Both the position numbers and the translations under genes were made by a program. A stretch of DNA of 32,911 nucleotides from Nesterenkonia sp. F (GTDB lineage Bacteria; Actinomycetota; Actinomycetes; Actinomycetales; Micrococcaceae), in contig NZ_AFRW01000088.1 in NCBI RefSeq assembly GCF_000220985.1, positions 1-32,911 of the forward strand, read 5' to 3'. The notes beneath the pieces were generated by a model. The model was not told where the DNA came from. It was given only the letters and a program-made list of their open reading frames with translations, and did not search any database. Positions 1 to 7,727 of this stretch are shown here, one piece after another (within the stretch, counting starts at the first letter, position 1; each line of letters opens with the position of its first letter).

Positions 1-500
1 ACGTACGCATCGACTCCGCGGACATCGCCGCGCTCATCGACGCGCTGGCCGAGCGCGGCGCCGACGAGGTCGTCGCCGAGTTCACCCGTGGCGTCGGGGA
101 GTCCGCGCTCGCGGCCGCGGACTGGATCAACCACGCCTACTCCGGCGGCGACGTCGACATCATCCTCGCCCGGCTCGATGCGCTGACCGAGGATGTGCCG
201 GAGGCCGGAGACGCCGCGGATGTCATCCGTGCCCGCTCGCCGCTCTCGGTCCGGGTGGCCCACCGGGCGATCACCACCGCCGCGGACCTGTCGCTGGCCG
301 GGGCGCTGCTGCAGGAATACACCGTCGGGGTCCACATGCTGCGCTCCCACGACTTCCGCGAGGGCATCCGCGCCCAGCTGGTGGACAAGGATCGCAGTCC
401 GCAGTGGCGCCCGCCCACGCTGGCCGACGTCGACGACGACCTCCTCGACCATTTCTTCACCCCTGTGCCGCACAAGATCCTGGAGCTGCCGCATGACTGA
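1..500 (+). CDS. 3-hydroxyisobutyryl-CoA hydrolase, C-terminal part (5' end outside window)
   Basis: The frame is open from base 3 to the TGA at 498-500, about 165 residues, with no start inside the window. It reads as the C-terminal half of the crotonase-like ECH_2 family: a segment beginning [17 protein letters not shown], then [20 protein letters not shown], which corresponds to the family's conserved 'DF.EGvRA.LiDKdr.P.W' block. Family knowledge: the enzyme hydrolyses 3-hydroxyisobutyryl-CoA in valine degradation. The next gene, an enoyl-CoA hydratase, starts inside this one (8-nt overlap), so the two are translationally coupled and both steps fit branched-chain acyl-CoA catabolism. The catalytic N-terminal half is not visible, so activity cannot be judged. 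Confidence 0.85.
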   Translation, partial: VRIDSADIAALIDALAERGADEVVAEFTRGVGESALAAADWINHAYSGGDVDIILARLDALTEDVPEAGDAADVIRARSPLSVRVAHRAITTAADLSLAGALLQEYTVGVHMLRSHDFREGIRAQLVDKDRSPQWRPPTLADVDDDLLDHFFTPVPHKILELPHD

Positions 501-1275
501 GCCGACATACGCGACCATCAAGGTGTCCTCCGCGAAGCGGGTCGGGCGGATCCAGCTCAACCGGCCGGCGGCGCTGAACGCGCTCGACGAGCGGACCATG
601 GACGAGGTCGTCGCCGCGGCCGCGGCCTTCGACGCCGACGACTCGGTCGGGGCGATCCTGCTGGCCGGCTCGCAGAAGGCCTTCGCCGCCGGGGCGGACA
701 TCAAGGAGATGGTCGACAAATCCGCCGCCGAGATGCGTGCGGCCGACTGGTTCCGCCGCTGGGAGGACTTCGCCGCGCTGCGCACGCCCGTGGTGGCCGC
801 GGTCTCCGGCTATGCGCTCGGCGGGGGCTGTGAGCTGGCACTGATGGCCGACATCGTCATCGCCGGCACCGGCGCGACCTTCGGCCAGCCGGAGATCAAC
901 CTCGGCGTCATCCCCGGCATGGGCGGCTCGCAGCGGCTGACGCGGTCGGTGGGCAAGGCCAAGGCGATGGACATGGTCCTCACCGGACGCCACGTCGACG
1001 CCGCGGAGGCCGAGCGCATAGGGCTGGTCTCCCGGGTGGTCGAGGACGGCGAGCTGGAGGCCGAGGCGAAGACCGTCGCCGAACTCATCGCCTCGAAGTC
1101 CAAGCCGGCGACGCAGGCGGCCAAGGAGACCATCGCCGCGGCGTTCGAGACGCCGTTGCAGCAGGGGCTGCTGCTCGAACGCCGTCAGTTCCACGCGCTG
1201 TTCAGCACTGAGGACCAGGCCGAGGGCATGGCCGCCTTCCAGGAGAAGCGCAAGCCGCGCTGGCAGCACCGCTGA
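493..1275 (+). CDS. enoyl-CoA hydratase
   Basis: A 260-residue crotonase-fold protein of normal family length. It hydrates trans-2-enoyl-CoA to 3-hydroxyacyl-CoA in fatty-acid or branched-chain amino-acid oxidation. Visible motifs are the oxyanion-hole segment [11 protein letters not shown], the block [19 protein letters not shown] and [20 protein letters not shown]. The two glutamates matching catalytic Glu144 and Glu164 of rat crotonase (GGCE and QPE) are both present, so a true hydratase rather than an isomerase-only homologue is likely. The ATG at 493 overlaps the upstream hydrolase stop (ATGACTGA); the open frame continues upstream but only over the hydrolase gene. Chain-length preference cannot be read from sequence. 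Confidence 0.92.
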   Translation: MTEPTYATIKVSSAKRVGRIQLNRPAALNALDERTMDEVVAAAAAFDADDSVGAILLAGSQKAFAAGADIKEMVDKSAAEMRAADWFRRWEDFAALRTPVVAAVSGYALGGGCELALMADIVIAGTGATFGQPEINLGVIPGMGGSQRLTRSVGKAKAMDMVLTGRHVDAAEAERIGLVSRVVEDGELEAEAKTVAELIASKSKPATQAAKETIAAAFETPLQQGLLLERRQFHALFSTEDQAEGMAAFQEKRKPRWQHR

Positions 1276-1309
1276 GCGGCGGGCCGGACGCCGGAAGAGG
1301 AGGGCCGCC

Positions 1310-1786
1310 GTGGTGACCGCGCGCGACGGAGTCGAGGAGTACCGCACGCTGGCCGAACGGCCGGAGCCGGACTATGCCCTGGGTGCGGGCTGGCGGGCGT
1401 TGCGCCTGTCCAGCGTGGTCCTCGGCCTGATCCCGGTGCTGATGGTCCTGCAGACCGTCCTCGGCGGAGGGGCCGCGGGCGAGGGGCGGGACGCCGGACT
1501 CGCCTGGACGGCGGCGCTGACCTGGGCGGTCTGCGTGGTCGGCCCGGCGGTGCTCTCCCGCTTCCCGCAGGTGTTCAATTACCCGACGATGCTCACCAGC
1601 GAGAACGTCCAGCGGCTCTACCGGCTGGGCGCGGTCACGATGATCCTCGTCGCCGCCGGCTGCACGGTGACCCTCTGGGGCGTGACCGCGACCCTGGGCC
1701 TGCCCGCCGGCTGGCTGAGCTGGGTCGGGATCGCCGGGCTGACGGCCGCGGTGATCTGGGCGGTCCGCGCGAGCCTGCGGGCCTGA
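1310..1786 (+). CDS. small membrane protein of unknown function
   Basis: A 158-residue protein starting at GTG, 34 nt after the enoyl-CoA hydratase and preceded by a good ribosome-binding site (AAGAGGAGGG). I do not recognise the family. The first 30 residues are charged and likely cytoplasmic. Four hydrophobic segments follow, at about residues 33-53, 65-84, 107-130 and 136-155, giving a four-helix membrane protein with a short basic end. It probably belongs to the same transcript as the two acyl-CoA genes, but nothing ties it to that pathway. The gene ends 10 bp from the convergent acyl-CoA synthetase. Confidence 0.75.
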   Translation: MVTARDGVEEYRTLAERPEPDYALGAGWRALRLSSVVLGLIPVLMVLQTVLGGGAAGEGRDAGLAWTAALTWAVCVVGPAVLSRFPQVFNYPTMLTSENVQRLYRLGAVTMILVAAGCTVTLWGVTATLGLPAGWLSWVGIAGLTAAVIWAVRASLRA

Positions 1787-1806
1787 GCGCCGAGGCTCAG
1801 CGGCGC
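1783..1806. terminator. short hairpins between convergent stops
   Basis: Two mutually exclusive 6-bp stems overlap the end of the membrane protein gene and of the convergent synthetase gene: CTGAGC/GCTCAG at 1783-1788 and 1795-1800, and GCGCCG/CGGCGC at 1787-1792 and 1801-1806. No T-tract follows on either strand. A weak bidirectional terminator is the likeliest role. Confidence 0.35.
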
Positions 1807-3569
1807 AGCTCCGGCAGGTCCTGCTCGCGGAACTCCTCCGCCGCCTGCTCCTCGCCGCGGGCGCGCTCGACGTCGCGCAGCTCCACGCGGCGGATCTTGC
1901 CGGAGATGGTCTTGGGCAGCTCGGTGCGCTCGATGCGCCGGATGCGCTTGAACGGCGGCAGCTGCTCGCGGCAGTGGGCCAGGATCGACGTCGCGGTCTC
2001 GGCGTCCCAGGTCCAGCCGGCGGCCAGCACCACGCAGGCCTTGGGCACCGCCAGCCGCACCGGGTCCGGGGCCGGGACGACGGCGGCCTCGGCGACGGCG
2101 GGGTGCTCGACGAGCACGGACTCCAGCTCGAAGGGCGAGATGCGGTAGTCGCTGGCCTTGAAGACGTCGTCGTTGCGGCCCACGTAGGTCAGCAAGCCGT
2201 CGGCCTCGCGTCGGACGACGTCGCCGGTGTGGTACAGCCCGTCGGCGAAGGCCTCGGCGGTGCGCTCGGCGTCGCCGTGGTAGCCGCGCATCAGCCCCAC
2301 CGGCCGGTCCTCGCCGGTCTGTGCGGCGCGGAGGCAGAGCTTGCCCTCCTCGGCCTCCGCGCCGGTGGTCGGGTCGATGAGCACCACGTCGAAGCCCGGC
2401 AGCGGCCGGCCCATCGAGCCGCGCACCAGCGGCTGGCCCGGGGTGTTGGCCACCTGCAGGGTGGTCTCGGTCTGGCCGTAGCCGTCACGGACCGTGCGGC
2501 CCCAGGTGCGCTCGACCTGGTCGATGACCTCGGCGTTGAGCGGTTCGCCGGCCGACACGGTCACCCGCGGCGGATTCCGCAGCGCAGTCAGATCCGCCTG
2601 GATGAGCATCCGCCAGACCGTCGGCGGGGCGCAGAAGCTGGTGACCCCGTGGGCGTCCATCTGCTCCATCAGCGTCGCGGCGTCGAAGCGGGTGTAGTTG
2701 TGCACGAAGATCGTCGCCTCGGCCAGCCATGGGGTGAAGAAGTTCGACCAGGCGTGCTTGGCCCATCCCGGGCCGGCGACGTTGAGGTGGACGTCGCCGG
2801 GCTGCAGGCCGATCCAGTACAGCGTCGACAGATGCCCGACCGGATATGAGGCATGGGTGTGCTCGACCAGCTTCGGCAGAGTGGTGGTGCCGGAGGTGAA
2901 GTAGAGCAGCTGGGTCTCGTCGGCGTCGGTGACCTGGGTGGGGGTGAACTCGTCCGGCGCGGAGGAGGCCGCGTCGATCCGGTGCACCGTCCGCGGTGCG
3001 CCGTCGGGGGAGGAGACCTCCGGCGTCGGGGCCTCGGGCGTGTGCACGCCGGGGACGTGGATCAGCGTCAGCGCCTCCTCGGCCGGCCGCACTGCGGAGA
3101 ACTTCACCAGGTCGTCGGCGCCGGCCACGGCCCATCGGGCCCGGCCGCGGGAGACGCGGTCCTGCAGGTCGTTCGCCCCCATCTGCGTGGTGGTCGGGAT
3201 GAGCACCGCGCCGATCTTGATGCCGGCGAGCATGACCTCCCAGAGCTCGACCTGGTTGCCGAGCATCAGGATCATCCGGTCGCCGCGGGCGACGCCGATC
3301 GAGGTCAGCCAGTTCGCCAGCTGGTCCGAGGAGCGGGCGAGCTCGGCGTAGCTGCGGCGCAGCACGGTGCCGTCGGCCTCGGAGATCACCAGCGCGTCCT
3401 GGTCGGCGCGCTCGCCGGCGGCGACGACGTCGAACCAGTCCAGGGCGAAGTTGAAGTGCTCGAAGCGCGGCCAGCGGAACGCCTCGCGGGCACGCCGCCA
3501 GTCCTGCTGGTGGTCGACGAGGAGGTCGCGGGCCGCGCGGAGCTCGGCGGCGGGATCGGTGCTGGTCAT
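1797..3569 (-). CDS. AMP-forming acyl-CoA synthetase (ACSM/acetyl-CoA synthetase-like)
   Basis: A 590-residue ANL-superfamily adenylating enzyme that activates a carboxylic acid to its CoA thioester via an acyl-AMP. In order: phosphate-binding loop YFTSGTTTLPK at about 222, then a segment containing GPGWAKHAWSNFFTPW that is typical of medium-chain/benzoate-type ligases, RDGYGQTETT (A5), YHTGDVVRREADGLLTYVGR (A7/A8 hinge), KASDYRISPFELE, and the catalytic lysine in PKTISGKIRR near 557. The length is normal for the family. ATG start with a GGAAGG ribosome-binding site. Residues 170-210 are a Pro/Ala/Ser-rich insertion of unclear role. It lies 92 bp downstream of ald on the same strand. The acid substrate (acetate, medium-chain or aromatic) cannot be fixed from sequence. 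Confidence 0.9.
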   Translation of the reverse strand: MTSTDPAAELRAARDLLVDHQQDWRRAREAFRWPRFEHFNFALDWFDVVAAGERADQDALVISEADGTVLRRSYAELARSSDQLANWLTSIGVARGDRMILMLGNQVELWEVMLAGIKIGAVLIPTTTQMGANDLQDRVSRGRARWAVAGADDLVKFSAVRPAEEALTLIHVPGVHTPEAPTPEVSSPDGAPRTVHRIDAASSAPDEFTPTQVTDADETQLLYFTSGTTTLPKLVEHTHASYPVGHLSTLYWIGLQPGDVHLNVAGPGWAKHAWSNFFTPWLAEATIFVHNYTRFDAATLMEQMDAHGVTSFCAPPTVWRMLIQADLTALRNPPRVTVSAGEPLNAEVIDQVERTWGRTVRDGYGQTETTLQVANTPGQPLVRGSMGRPLPGFDVVLIDPTTGAEAEEGKLCLRAAQTGEDRPVGLMRGYHGDAERTAEAFADGLYHTGDVVRREADGLLTYVGRNDDVFKASDYRISPFELESVLVEHPAVAEAAVVPAPDPVRLAVPKACVVLAAGWTWDAETATSILAHCREQLPPFKRIRRIERTELPKTISGKIRRVELRDVERARGEEQAAEEFREQDLPELRR

Positions 3570-3631
3570 CGGGAAGGCCTTCCTTCGACGGGGCGGGCCG
3601 GGTCACGTCGGCTCCAGACTACGCCAGCCGC

Positions 3632-3661
3632 CCCGCCGCCGGTCCGCCGCTCCGCGGCGGG
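3632..3661 (-). terminator. hairpin directly after ald
   Basis: A perfect 8-bp inverted repeat (CCCGCCGC at 3632-3639, GCGGCGGG at 3654-3661) abuts the alanine dehydrogenase stop codon. It has a GC-only stem and no clear T-tract. It may attenuate read-through from ald into the synthetase gene. Confidence 0.4.
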
Positions 3662-4774
3662 TCAGTCCAGCACGTCGGCGACGGCGGCCGCCTCCTCTCC
3701 CAGTGCGGCGGCCACCGGCGCGTAGGTCAGCCGGCCGTCGTGGACGTTGAGCCCGGCGGCGAGGTTCTCGTCGTCGCGCATCGCCTGCTTCCAGCCCTTG
3801 TCGGCCAGCCGCAGGACGTGCGGCAGCGTGGCGTTGGCCAGCGCCGCCGTCGAGGTGTGCGGCACGGCCCCGGGCATGTTCGCCACGCAGTAGTAGATCT
3901 GCTCGCCCAGGGTGAAGGTGGGGTCGGCGTGGGTGGTCGGCCGCGAGCCCTCGAAGCAGCCGCCCTGGTCGATGGCGATGTCCACCAGCACCGAGCCCGG
4001 GCGCATCTGTGCGGCCATCTCGCGGGTGACCAGCTTGGGCGCCGTCGCACCCGGGATGAGCACCGAACCGATGACCATGTCGGCGGAGGCGACCTCCTCG
4101 GTGATGGTCAGCGTGTTCGAGGCCAGCGTGGTCAGCCCGCGGGCGGAGAGCGCCGAGAGCTCGCGCAGCCGGTCGATGCTCAGGTCGATCACGGTGACGT
4201 CGGCACCCATGCCCATCGCGGTGATGGCGGCCTGTTCGCCGGCCTTGCCGCCGCCGATGACCACGACCTTCGCCGGCCGGGCGCCGGGCACGCCGCCGAC
4301 GAGCAGTCCCGAGCCGCCCTGAGAGTGCATCAGGTGGTAGGCGCCGACCTGCGGGGCCAGCCGGCCGGCGACCTCGCTCATCGGGGCCAGCAGCGGCAGT
4401 CCGTGGGAGCCGGTGACGGTCTCGTAGGCGATCGCCGTGACGCCGCGCTCCTGCAGCGCGGCGGCGCACTCCGGCTCGGCGGCCAGGTGCAGGTAGGTGA
4501 AGAGCACCTGGCCCGAGCGCATGGAGCCGAACTCCTCCGGCTGGGGCTCCTTGACCTTCAGCACCAGGTCGGCGGATCCCCAGACGTCGTCTGCGGTGTC
4601 GACGATGCGGGCGCCGGCGCGGGCGAAGTCCTCGTCGGTGAAGCCGGAGGCGGTCCCGGCCCCGCGCTGGACCAGCACCTGGTGGCCGTGGCCGATGAGG
4701 TCGACGGCGCCCGCCGGGGTCAGCGCGACGCGGAACTCGTTGTTCTTCACTTCCGTCGGGACTCCGATGATCAT
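3662..4774 (-). CDS. ald: alanine dehydrogenase
   Basis: A 370-residue cytoplasmic enzyme that reversibly deaminates L-alanine to pyruvate and ammonium with NAD. Full length, starting MIIGVPTEVKNNEFRVALTPAG. Key residues fall at the positions known from the mycobacterial enzyme: Arg15, Lys75 (LKVKEPQ) and His96 (YLHLA). The Rossmann segment VVVIGGGKAGEQAA and the later VDIAIDQGGCFEGSRPTTH block are intact. The ATG is preceded by AGGAG. It lies upstream of the acyl-CoA synthetase gene on the same strand, with a hairpin between them. No Lrp/AldR-type regulator is adjacent, unlike in some relatives. Confidence 0.96.
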   Translation of the reverse strand: MIIGVPTEVKNNEFRVALTPAGAVDLIGHGHQVLVQRGAGTASGFTDEDFARAGARIVDTADDVWGSADLVLKVKEPQPEEFGSMRSGQVLFTYLHLAAEPECAAALQERGVTAIAYETVTGSHGLPLLAPMSEVAGRLAPQVGAYHLMHSQGGSGLLVGGVPGARPAKVVVIGGGKAGEQAAITAMGMGADVTVIDLSIDRLRELSALSARGLTTLASNTLTITEEVASADMVIGSVLIPGATAPKLVTREMAAQMRPGSVLVDIAIDQGGCFEGSRPTTHADPTFTLGEQIYYCVANMPGAVPHTSTAALANATLPHVLRLADKGWKQAMRDDENLAAGLNVHDGRLTYAPVAAALGEEAAAVADVLD

Positions 4775-4990
4775 CTGATCTCCTCACTCCTCCGCGCGCC
4801 GACGTCCGTCGACGAGCACCGGGCCGGACCTCGTCGTCCGGCGGCTGACGCTCACGAGTGTCGCATGCGCCTGTGACGGGGCGGTGACGCGTCGGTCACA
4901 GGAGCGAGACGCGGCCTGTCGCCTGACCAGCGGCAGACTCCGCGTCCGGGAGTCGTGCGACACCTGCAGAGTATGGCCGCCGGAGCCGTT

Positions 4991-5014
4991 CTGCCAACAG
5001 CCCCGCTGTGGCAG
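4991..5014. promoter_or_regulatory. inverted repeat just upstream of the DUF456 gene
   Basis: CTGCCAACAGC and GCTGTGGCAG flank a 3-nt loop and pair with one bulged base, 10 bp before the ATG at 5025. It could be a leader hairpin near the ribosome-binding site, or an operator. Confidence 0.3.
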
Positions 5015-5024
5015 GCTGGGAGCC

Positions 5025-5537
5025 ATGCTCGATTCGACCCTGGGCGAGGGGATCGCCGCCGGCGTCGCGATGGTGCTGCTGCTGGTCGGCATGGCCGGCG
5101 TCGTGCTGCCGGTGCTGCCCGGCAGCCTGCTGATCATCGTCACGCTGCTCGGCTGGGCGGTGCTGCTCGGCGGGCCGGCGGCCTGGACTGCGGCGATCAT
5201 CGGCGCGGCGCTCGCCGTGGCAGGGTGGAGTGCGTCCACAGTGCTGACCGGGCGGGTGCTCCACCGGGAGCGGATTCCGCGCGGGCCGGTGCTGACGGGG
5301 CTCGTCGCCGCTGTCGTGGGCATGATCCTGCTGCCGCCGCTGGGGCTCTTCCTGGGCTTCGCGCTCGGGCTGTTCGCGGCGGAGTACCTCCGGCGCGATC
5401 GCGACTGGCGGGCCGCCGGCCGGTCGAGCCTGAAGGCGCTGCGCGCGATGGGCGTGGGGATCCTGGTGGAGTTCGGCTTCGCCGGTCTGGCGGTCTCGTC
5501 CTTCCTGCTCGGATCGCTGGTGCACCTGCTCAGCTGA
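5025..5537 (+). CDS. DUF456 family membrane protein
   Basis: A 170-residue protein beginning MLDSTLGEGIAAGVAMVLLL. The motif GVVLPVLPGSLLIIVTLLGW after the first membrane segment is the hallmark of the DUF456 family, whose function is unknown. Hydrophobic stretches near residues 9-50 (a hairpin pair), 50-75, 88-120 and 143-168 suggest five or so membrane spans. Basic loops (RRDRDWRAAGR) are likely cytoplasmic. The frame is open further upstream, but the ATG at 5025 starts the first recognisable family residues and has GGGAG just before it. It is divergent from ald and followed by a 199-bp gap before the regulator gene. Confidence 0.85.
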   Translation: MLDSTLGEGIAAGVAMVLLLVGMAGVVLPVLPGSLLIIVTLLGWAVLLGGPAAWTAAIIGAALAVAGWSASTVLTGRVLHRERIPRGPVLTGLVAAVVGMILLPPLGLFLGFALGLFAAEYLRRDRDWRAAGRSSLKALRAMGVGILVEFGFAGLAVSSFLLGSLVHLLS

Positions 5538-5558
5538 GCCGCCGGTTCGAGTGCCGGC
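5535..5558 (+). terminator. hairpin at the end of the DUF456 gene
   Basis: GAGCCG at the stop codon pairs with CGGCTC about 10 nt later, with additional GC pairing inside. No T-tract. Confidence 0.3.
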
Positions 5559-5674
5559 TCGGGCGCCGACCTGGGGCGGAGTCGACCGGCGCCTCCGAAG
5601 CGCCCGGCGGCGACGTCCAGCCGATGATCAGCTCCCGCCAGGCGAAGGTGGTGGTCGTCTCCTCCCGGAGTCGA

Positions 5675-5680
5675 TATGTT
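5675..5680 (+). promoter_or_regulatory. possible -10 element (TATGTT) for the regulator gene
   Basis: TATGTT stands out in GC-rich sequence 57 nt before the GTG start. No convincing -35 is seen at 17 bp. Confidence 0.3.
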
Positions 5681-5736
5681 GGCAGTCCGGGCGGGATGCC
5701 GATCACGGCCGGAGGACGTCAGGACGGAGGGCGAGT

Positions 5737-6504
5737 GTGGGCGATGAGCCGGTCGACGAGGCCGACGCCGCGGCTCTGCACGTCTCCTCGCCGGTGCTGC
5801 TGCTCGGCGGTCCGTCCCCGGCGCAGTCCGAACTCACCCAGCGGCTGCGCGCCCTGGACGTGAAGGTGCTCCATGCTCCGAGCGCGGAGGTCGCGCACAG
5901 TCTGGCCGCCCAGGAGCGGCCGCAGCTGCTGGTCGTCGACGCCCGCTCGAGCCGGCGGGTGCCGGAGACCGAGGCGCTGCTGGCCGAGCTGCGGCGGGCG
6001 GAGGAGCATCTGGTCGCGCTGATCTGGTTCGACGCCGAGGCGACGACCGCTGAGGTGATCGTCGGCTGTGCGCCGCTGGACGACCACATCCTCGGCAGCC
6101 CCGACGGCGAGGAGGCGATGCGCCGGCTGCACCTGCTCAGTCGGCGACTGCCGGCCCGCCGCGAGGGGGAGCGGCTCGTCGTCGGGGACCTGGAGATGGA
6201 CACCTCGGCGCGGACGGTCCGTCGCGGCGACCGCGACATCGACCTCTCCGAGACCGAGTTCCGCCTGCTCCGGCTGCTGATGCGCCATGCCCGCACCGTG
6301 CTGTCCAAGACGGAGATCCTCCAGCAGGTCTGGGAGTATGAGTTCGCCGGGCAGGCCAACATCGTCGAGCTCTATATCTCGTACCTCCGGAAGAAGATCG
6401 AGGCGGACCGGGCGCGGATGATCCACACCGTCCGCGGGGCCGGGTACGTGCTGCGCCCCGCCGAGCCGGCGACGGAGCCGGCAGATGAAGCTACCGCTGG
6501 GTAG
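5737..6504 (+). CDS. atypical (GlnR-like) OmpR-family response regulator
   Basis: A 255-residue DNA-binding regulator. Residues about 15-130 form a receiver-like domain and about 150-245 a winged-helix Trans_reg_C domain (LSETEFRLLRLLMRHARTVLSKTEIL, then the recognition segment ANIVELYISYLRKKIE and the wing HTVRGAGYVL). The receiver is degenerate. The acidic pair normally after strand 1 is replaced by LLLGGPSP and the conserved Lys-Pro is missing (DDHILGSPDG), although an Asp in LLVVDAR sits at the usual phosphoacceptor place. This pattern resembles the orphan nitrogen regulator GlnR of actinomycetes, but orthology is not proven. GTG start at 5737 with GGAGGG 7 nt upstream. No histidine kinase gene is next to it. 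Confidence 0.8.
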   Translation: MGDEPVDEADAAALHVSSPVLLLGGPSPAQSELTQRLRALDVKVLHAPSAEVAHSLAAQERPQLLVVDARSSRRVPETEALLAELRRAEEHLVALIWFDAEATTAEVIVGCAPLDDHILGSPDGEEAMRRLHLLSRRLPARREGERLVVGDLEMDTSARTVRRGDRDIDLSETEFRLLRLLMRHARTVLSKTEILQQVWEYEFAGQANIVELYISYLRKKIEADRARMIHTVRGAGYVLRPAEPATEPADEATAG

Positions 6505-6508
6505 CTTC
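6487..6508 (+). terminator. perfect 9-bp hairpin across the regulator stop codon
   Basis: GAAGCTACC (6487-6495) and GGTAGCTTC (6500-6508) form a perfect stem with a GCTG loop that contains the TAG stop of the regulator. It is followed by TGTGG rather than a T-run. The thioesterase ATG lies 17 nt downstream, so it may be a terminator or an operator. Confidence 0.4.
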
Positions 6509-6525
6509 TGTGGCAGACTGGCGGC

Positions 6526-7080
6526 ATGCATGTGATCCTGCGCACTCTGCTGACCCTGCTGCGCGCCCGGAGGCGCCCGACGCTCTCGCCGTGGGAGCCG
6601 GCGTCGCTGACCCTGCGCGCGCTGCCCACCGACGTCGACCTGGCGCTGCACATCAACAACGGCCAGTACTTCTCGCTCTTCGACCTGGGACGCTACGACC
6701 TCATGGCCCGCGCCGGGGTCTGGTCGCGCATGCGCCGGCTCGGCTGGACGCCGGTGGTGCAGTCCGAGCAGATCACCTTCCGCCGCGCGGTGACGCTGAT
6801 GCGTCGTTTCACCATCCGCACGCGGATGCTGGGCTTCGACGAGCGCTGTCTGTTCTTCGAGCAGCGGGTCGTCGTCGACGGCGAGATCTTCGTCCGCGCG
6901 CACATCGCCGCCCGGCTGCTCGGTCCTGACGGTCCGGTCTCCCGCGAGGAGATCCTGGCTGAGCTGGCCGCGCTGGGCCACGAGCCGCCCGAGGACGTCG
7001 AGGTCTCCGAGGAGCTGCGGAGCTGGCGGGCGGAGGCCGCGCTGCCGTCGACGCGCCGTCCGGCGCCGCACCGGTGGTGA
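6526..7080 (+). CDS. acyl-CoA thioesterase, hotdog fold (THEM6-like)
   Basis: A 184-residue cytoplasmic protein of the 4HBT/THEM6-like thioesterase family, which hydrolyses acyl-CoA or related thioesters. The diagnostic stretch is DVDLALHINNGQYFSLFDLG (about 36-55), then a segment around VVQSEQITFRRAVTL and the strand FFEQRVVVDGEIFVRAHIAA. The N-terminal 25 residues are basic and hydrophobic and could associate with membrane. A 40-residue charged tail follows the fold. The ATG at 6526 is 21 nt after the regulator stop; no strong ribosome-binding site is seen. Substrate unknown. Confidence 0.82.
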   Translation: MHVILRTLLTLLRARRRPTLSPWEPASLTLRALPTDVDLALHINNGQYFSLFDLGRYDLMARAGVWSRMRRLGWTPVVQSEQITFRRAVTLMRRFTIRTRMLGFDERCLFFEQRVVVDGEIFVRAHIAARLLGPDGPVSREEILAELAALGHEPPEDVEVSEELRSWRAEAALPSTRRPAPHRW

Positions 7081-7081
7081 C

Positions 7082-7100
7082 CCGGCGGTGACGTCGCCGG
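7082..7100 (+). terminator. small inverted repeat after the thioesterase gene
   Basis: CCGGCG (7082-7087) and CGCCGG (7095-7100) form a 6-bp stem directly after the stop codon. Weak; no T-tract. Confidence 0.25.
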
Positions 7101-7154
7101 TCGACTCCGGGCCGCCTTCCGGGGCGAGGTCGGCGTCGGCCCGGGGCGCACCGT

Positions 7155-7166
7155 GTGGTGAACCAC
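7155..7166. promoter_or_regulatory. possible operator upstream of the DoxX gene
   Basis: GTGGT-GA-ACCAC, a perfect 5-bp inverted repeat 33 nt before the ATG of the DoxX gene. Short, so a chance match is possible. Confidence 0.2.
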
Positions 7167-7199
7167 GTCGCGGCGGACGGCGAGTGTCACAGTAGGAGC

Positions 7200-7656
7200 A
7201 TGCGGAACCACTTCAGCACCGATCTCGGCCTCCTCCTGCTCCGGCTCGCCGCCGGCATCCTGTTCATCATGTCGGGCCTGCGCCGCGTCTCCTGGCTGGG
7301 GCTCGACGGTTCCCGGGACTACGCCGGGGATCTCGCGCTGCCCTTCGCGCAGCAGGTGGGGGCGGCGCTGCCCTTCGTCGAGATCATCGGCGGGGCGCTG
7401 CTGATCATCGGACTGCTGACGCGCTTCTGCGCTGCCGTGCTCACTGTGGTCTGCGCCGCGGCCGCCGTGGTCCTGGCGCAGGAGGCGACGTCGACGTCGG
7501 CGCTGCTGAGCCAGGACGAGCCGATGCTGCTGCTGGTCGGCGGGACGCTGGAGTTCTCGGTGCTGCTCGCCGTGATCACCCTGGTGCTGGCCTGCGACCG
7601 GGGGCGGCGCGATGAGCGTGGACGCGCCGGCCTGGCGCTCGATCCGTCGCCGCTGA
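7200..7656 (+). CDS. DoxX family membrane protein, frameshifted in this sequence
   Basis: From the ATG at 7200 the frame reads MRNHFSTDLGLLLLRLAAGI and continues with four hydrophobic segments and the motif PFVEIIGGALLIIGLLTRFCAAVLTV cut here to PFVEIIGGALLIIGLLTRF, typical of DoxX/SURF4-like proteins (about 150 aa). As given, the frame then runs on for some 500 more codons antisense to the next gene. Removing one G from the five-G run at 7600-7604 instead gives an ending with GGAMSVDAPAWRSIRRR and a TGA at 7654-7656, total 151 residues. 'G..S.DA' followed by arginines is how DoxX proteins usually end. I therefore annotate a +1 frameshift, probably a sequencing error. Function uncertain; some homologues act in redox/thiol stress. 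Confidence 0.75.
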
Positions 7657-7684
7657 CTCGAGCCGCGGGTCCGATCGGCGTGGC

Positions 7685-7709
7685 CCGGGCCGGGGCCCGT
7701 CCCGGCCGG
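7685..7709. terminator. GC-rich hairpin between convergent genes
   Basis: CCGGGCCGGG (7685-7694) and CCCGGCCGG (7701-7709) pair over 9 bp with one bulge. It lies between the DoxX stop and the stop of the convergent surface protein gene. Confidence 0.45.
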
Positions 7710-7727
7710 AGCCACGGCCGCTCGGCC

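Noticed and set aside
5541-5558. GGTTCGAGT resembling a tRNA T-loop
   Set aside because: No acceptor, D or anticodon stems can be placed around it, and the loop has the wrong size. It is better read as part of a terminator-like hairpin.
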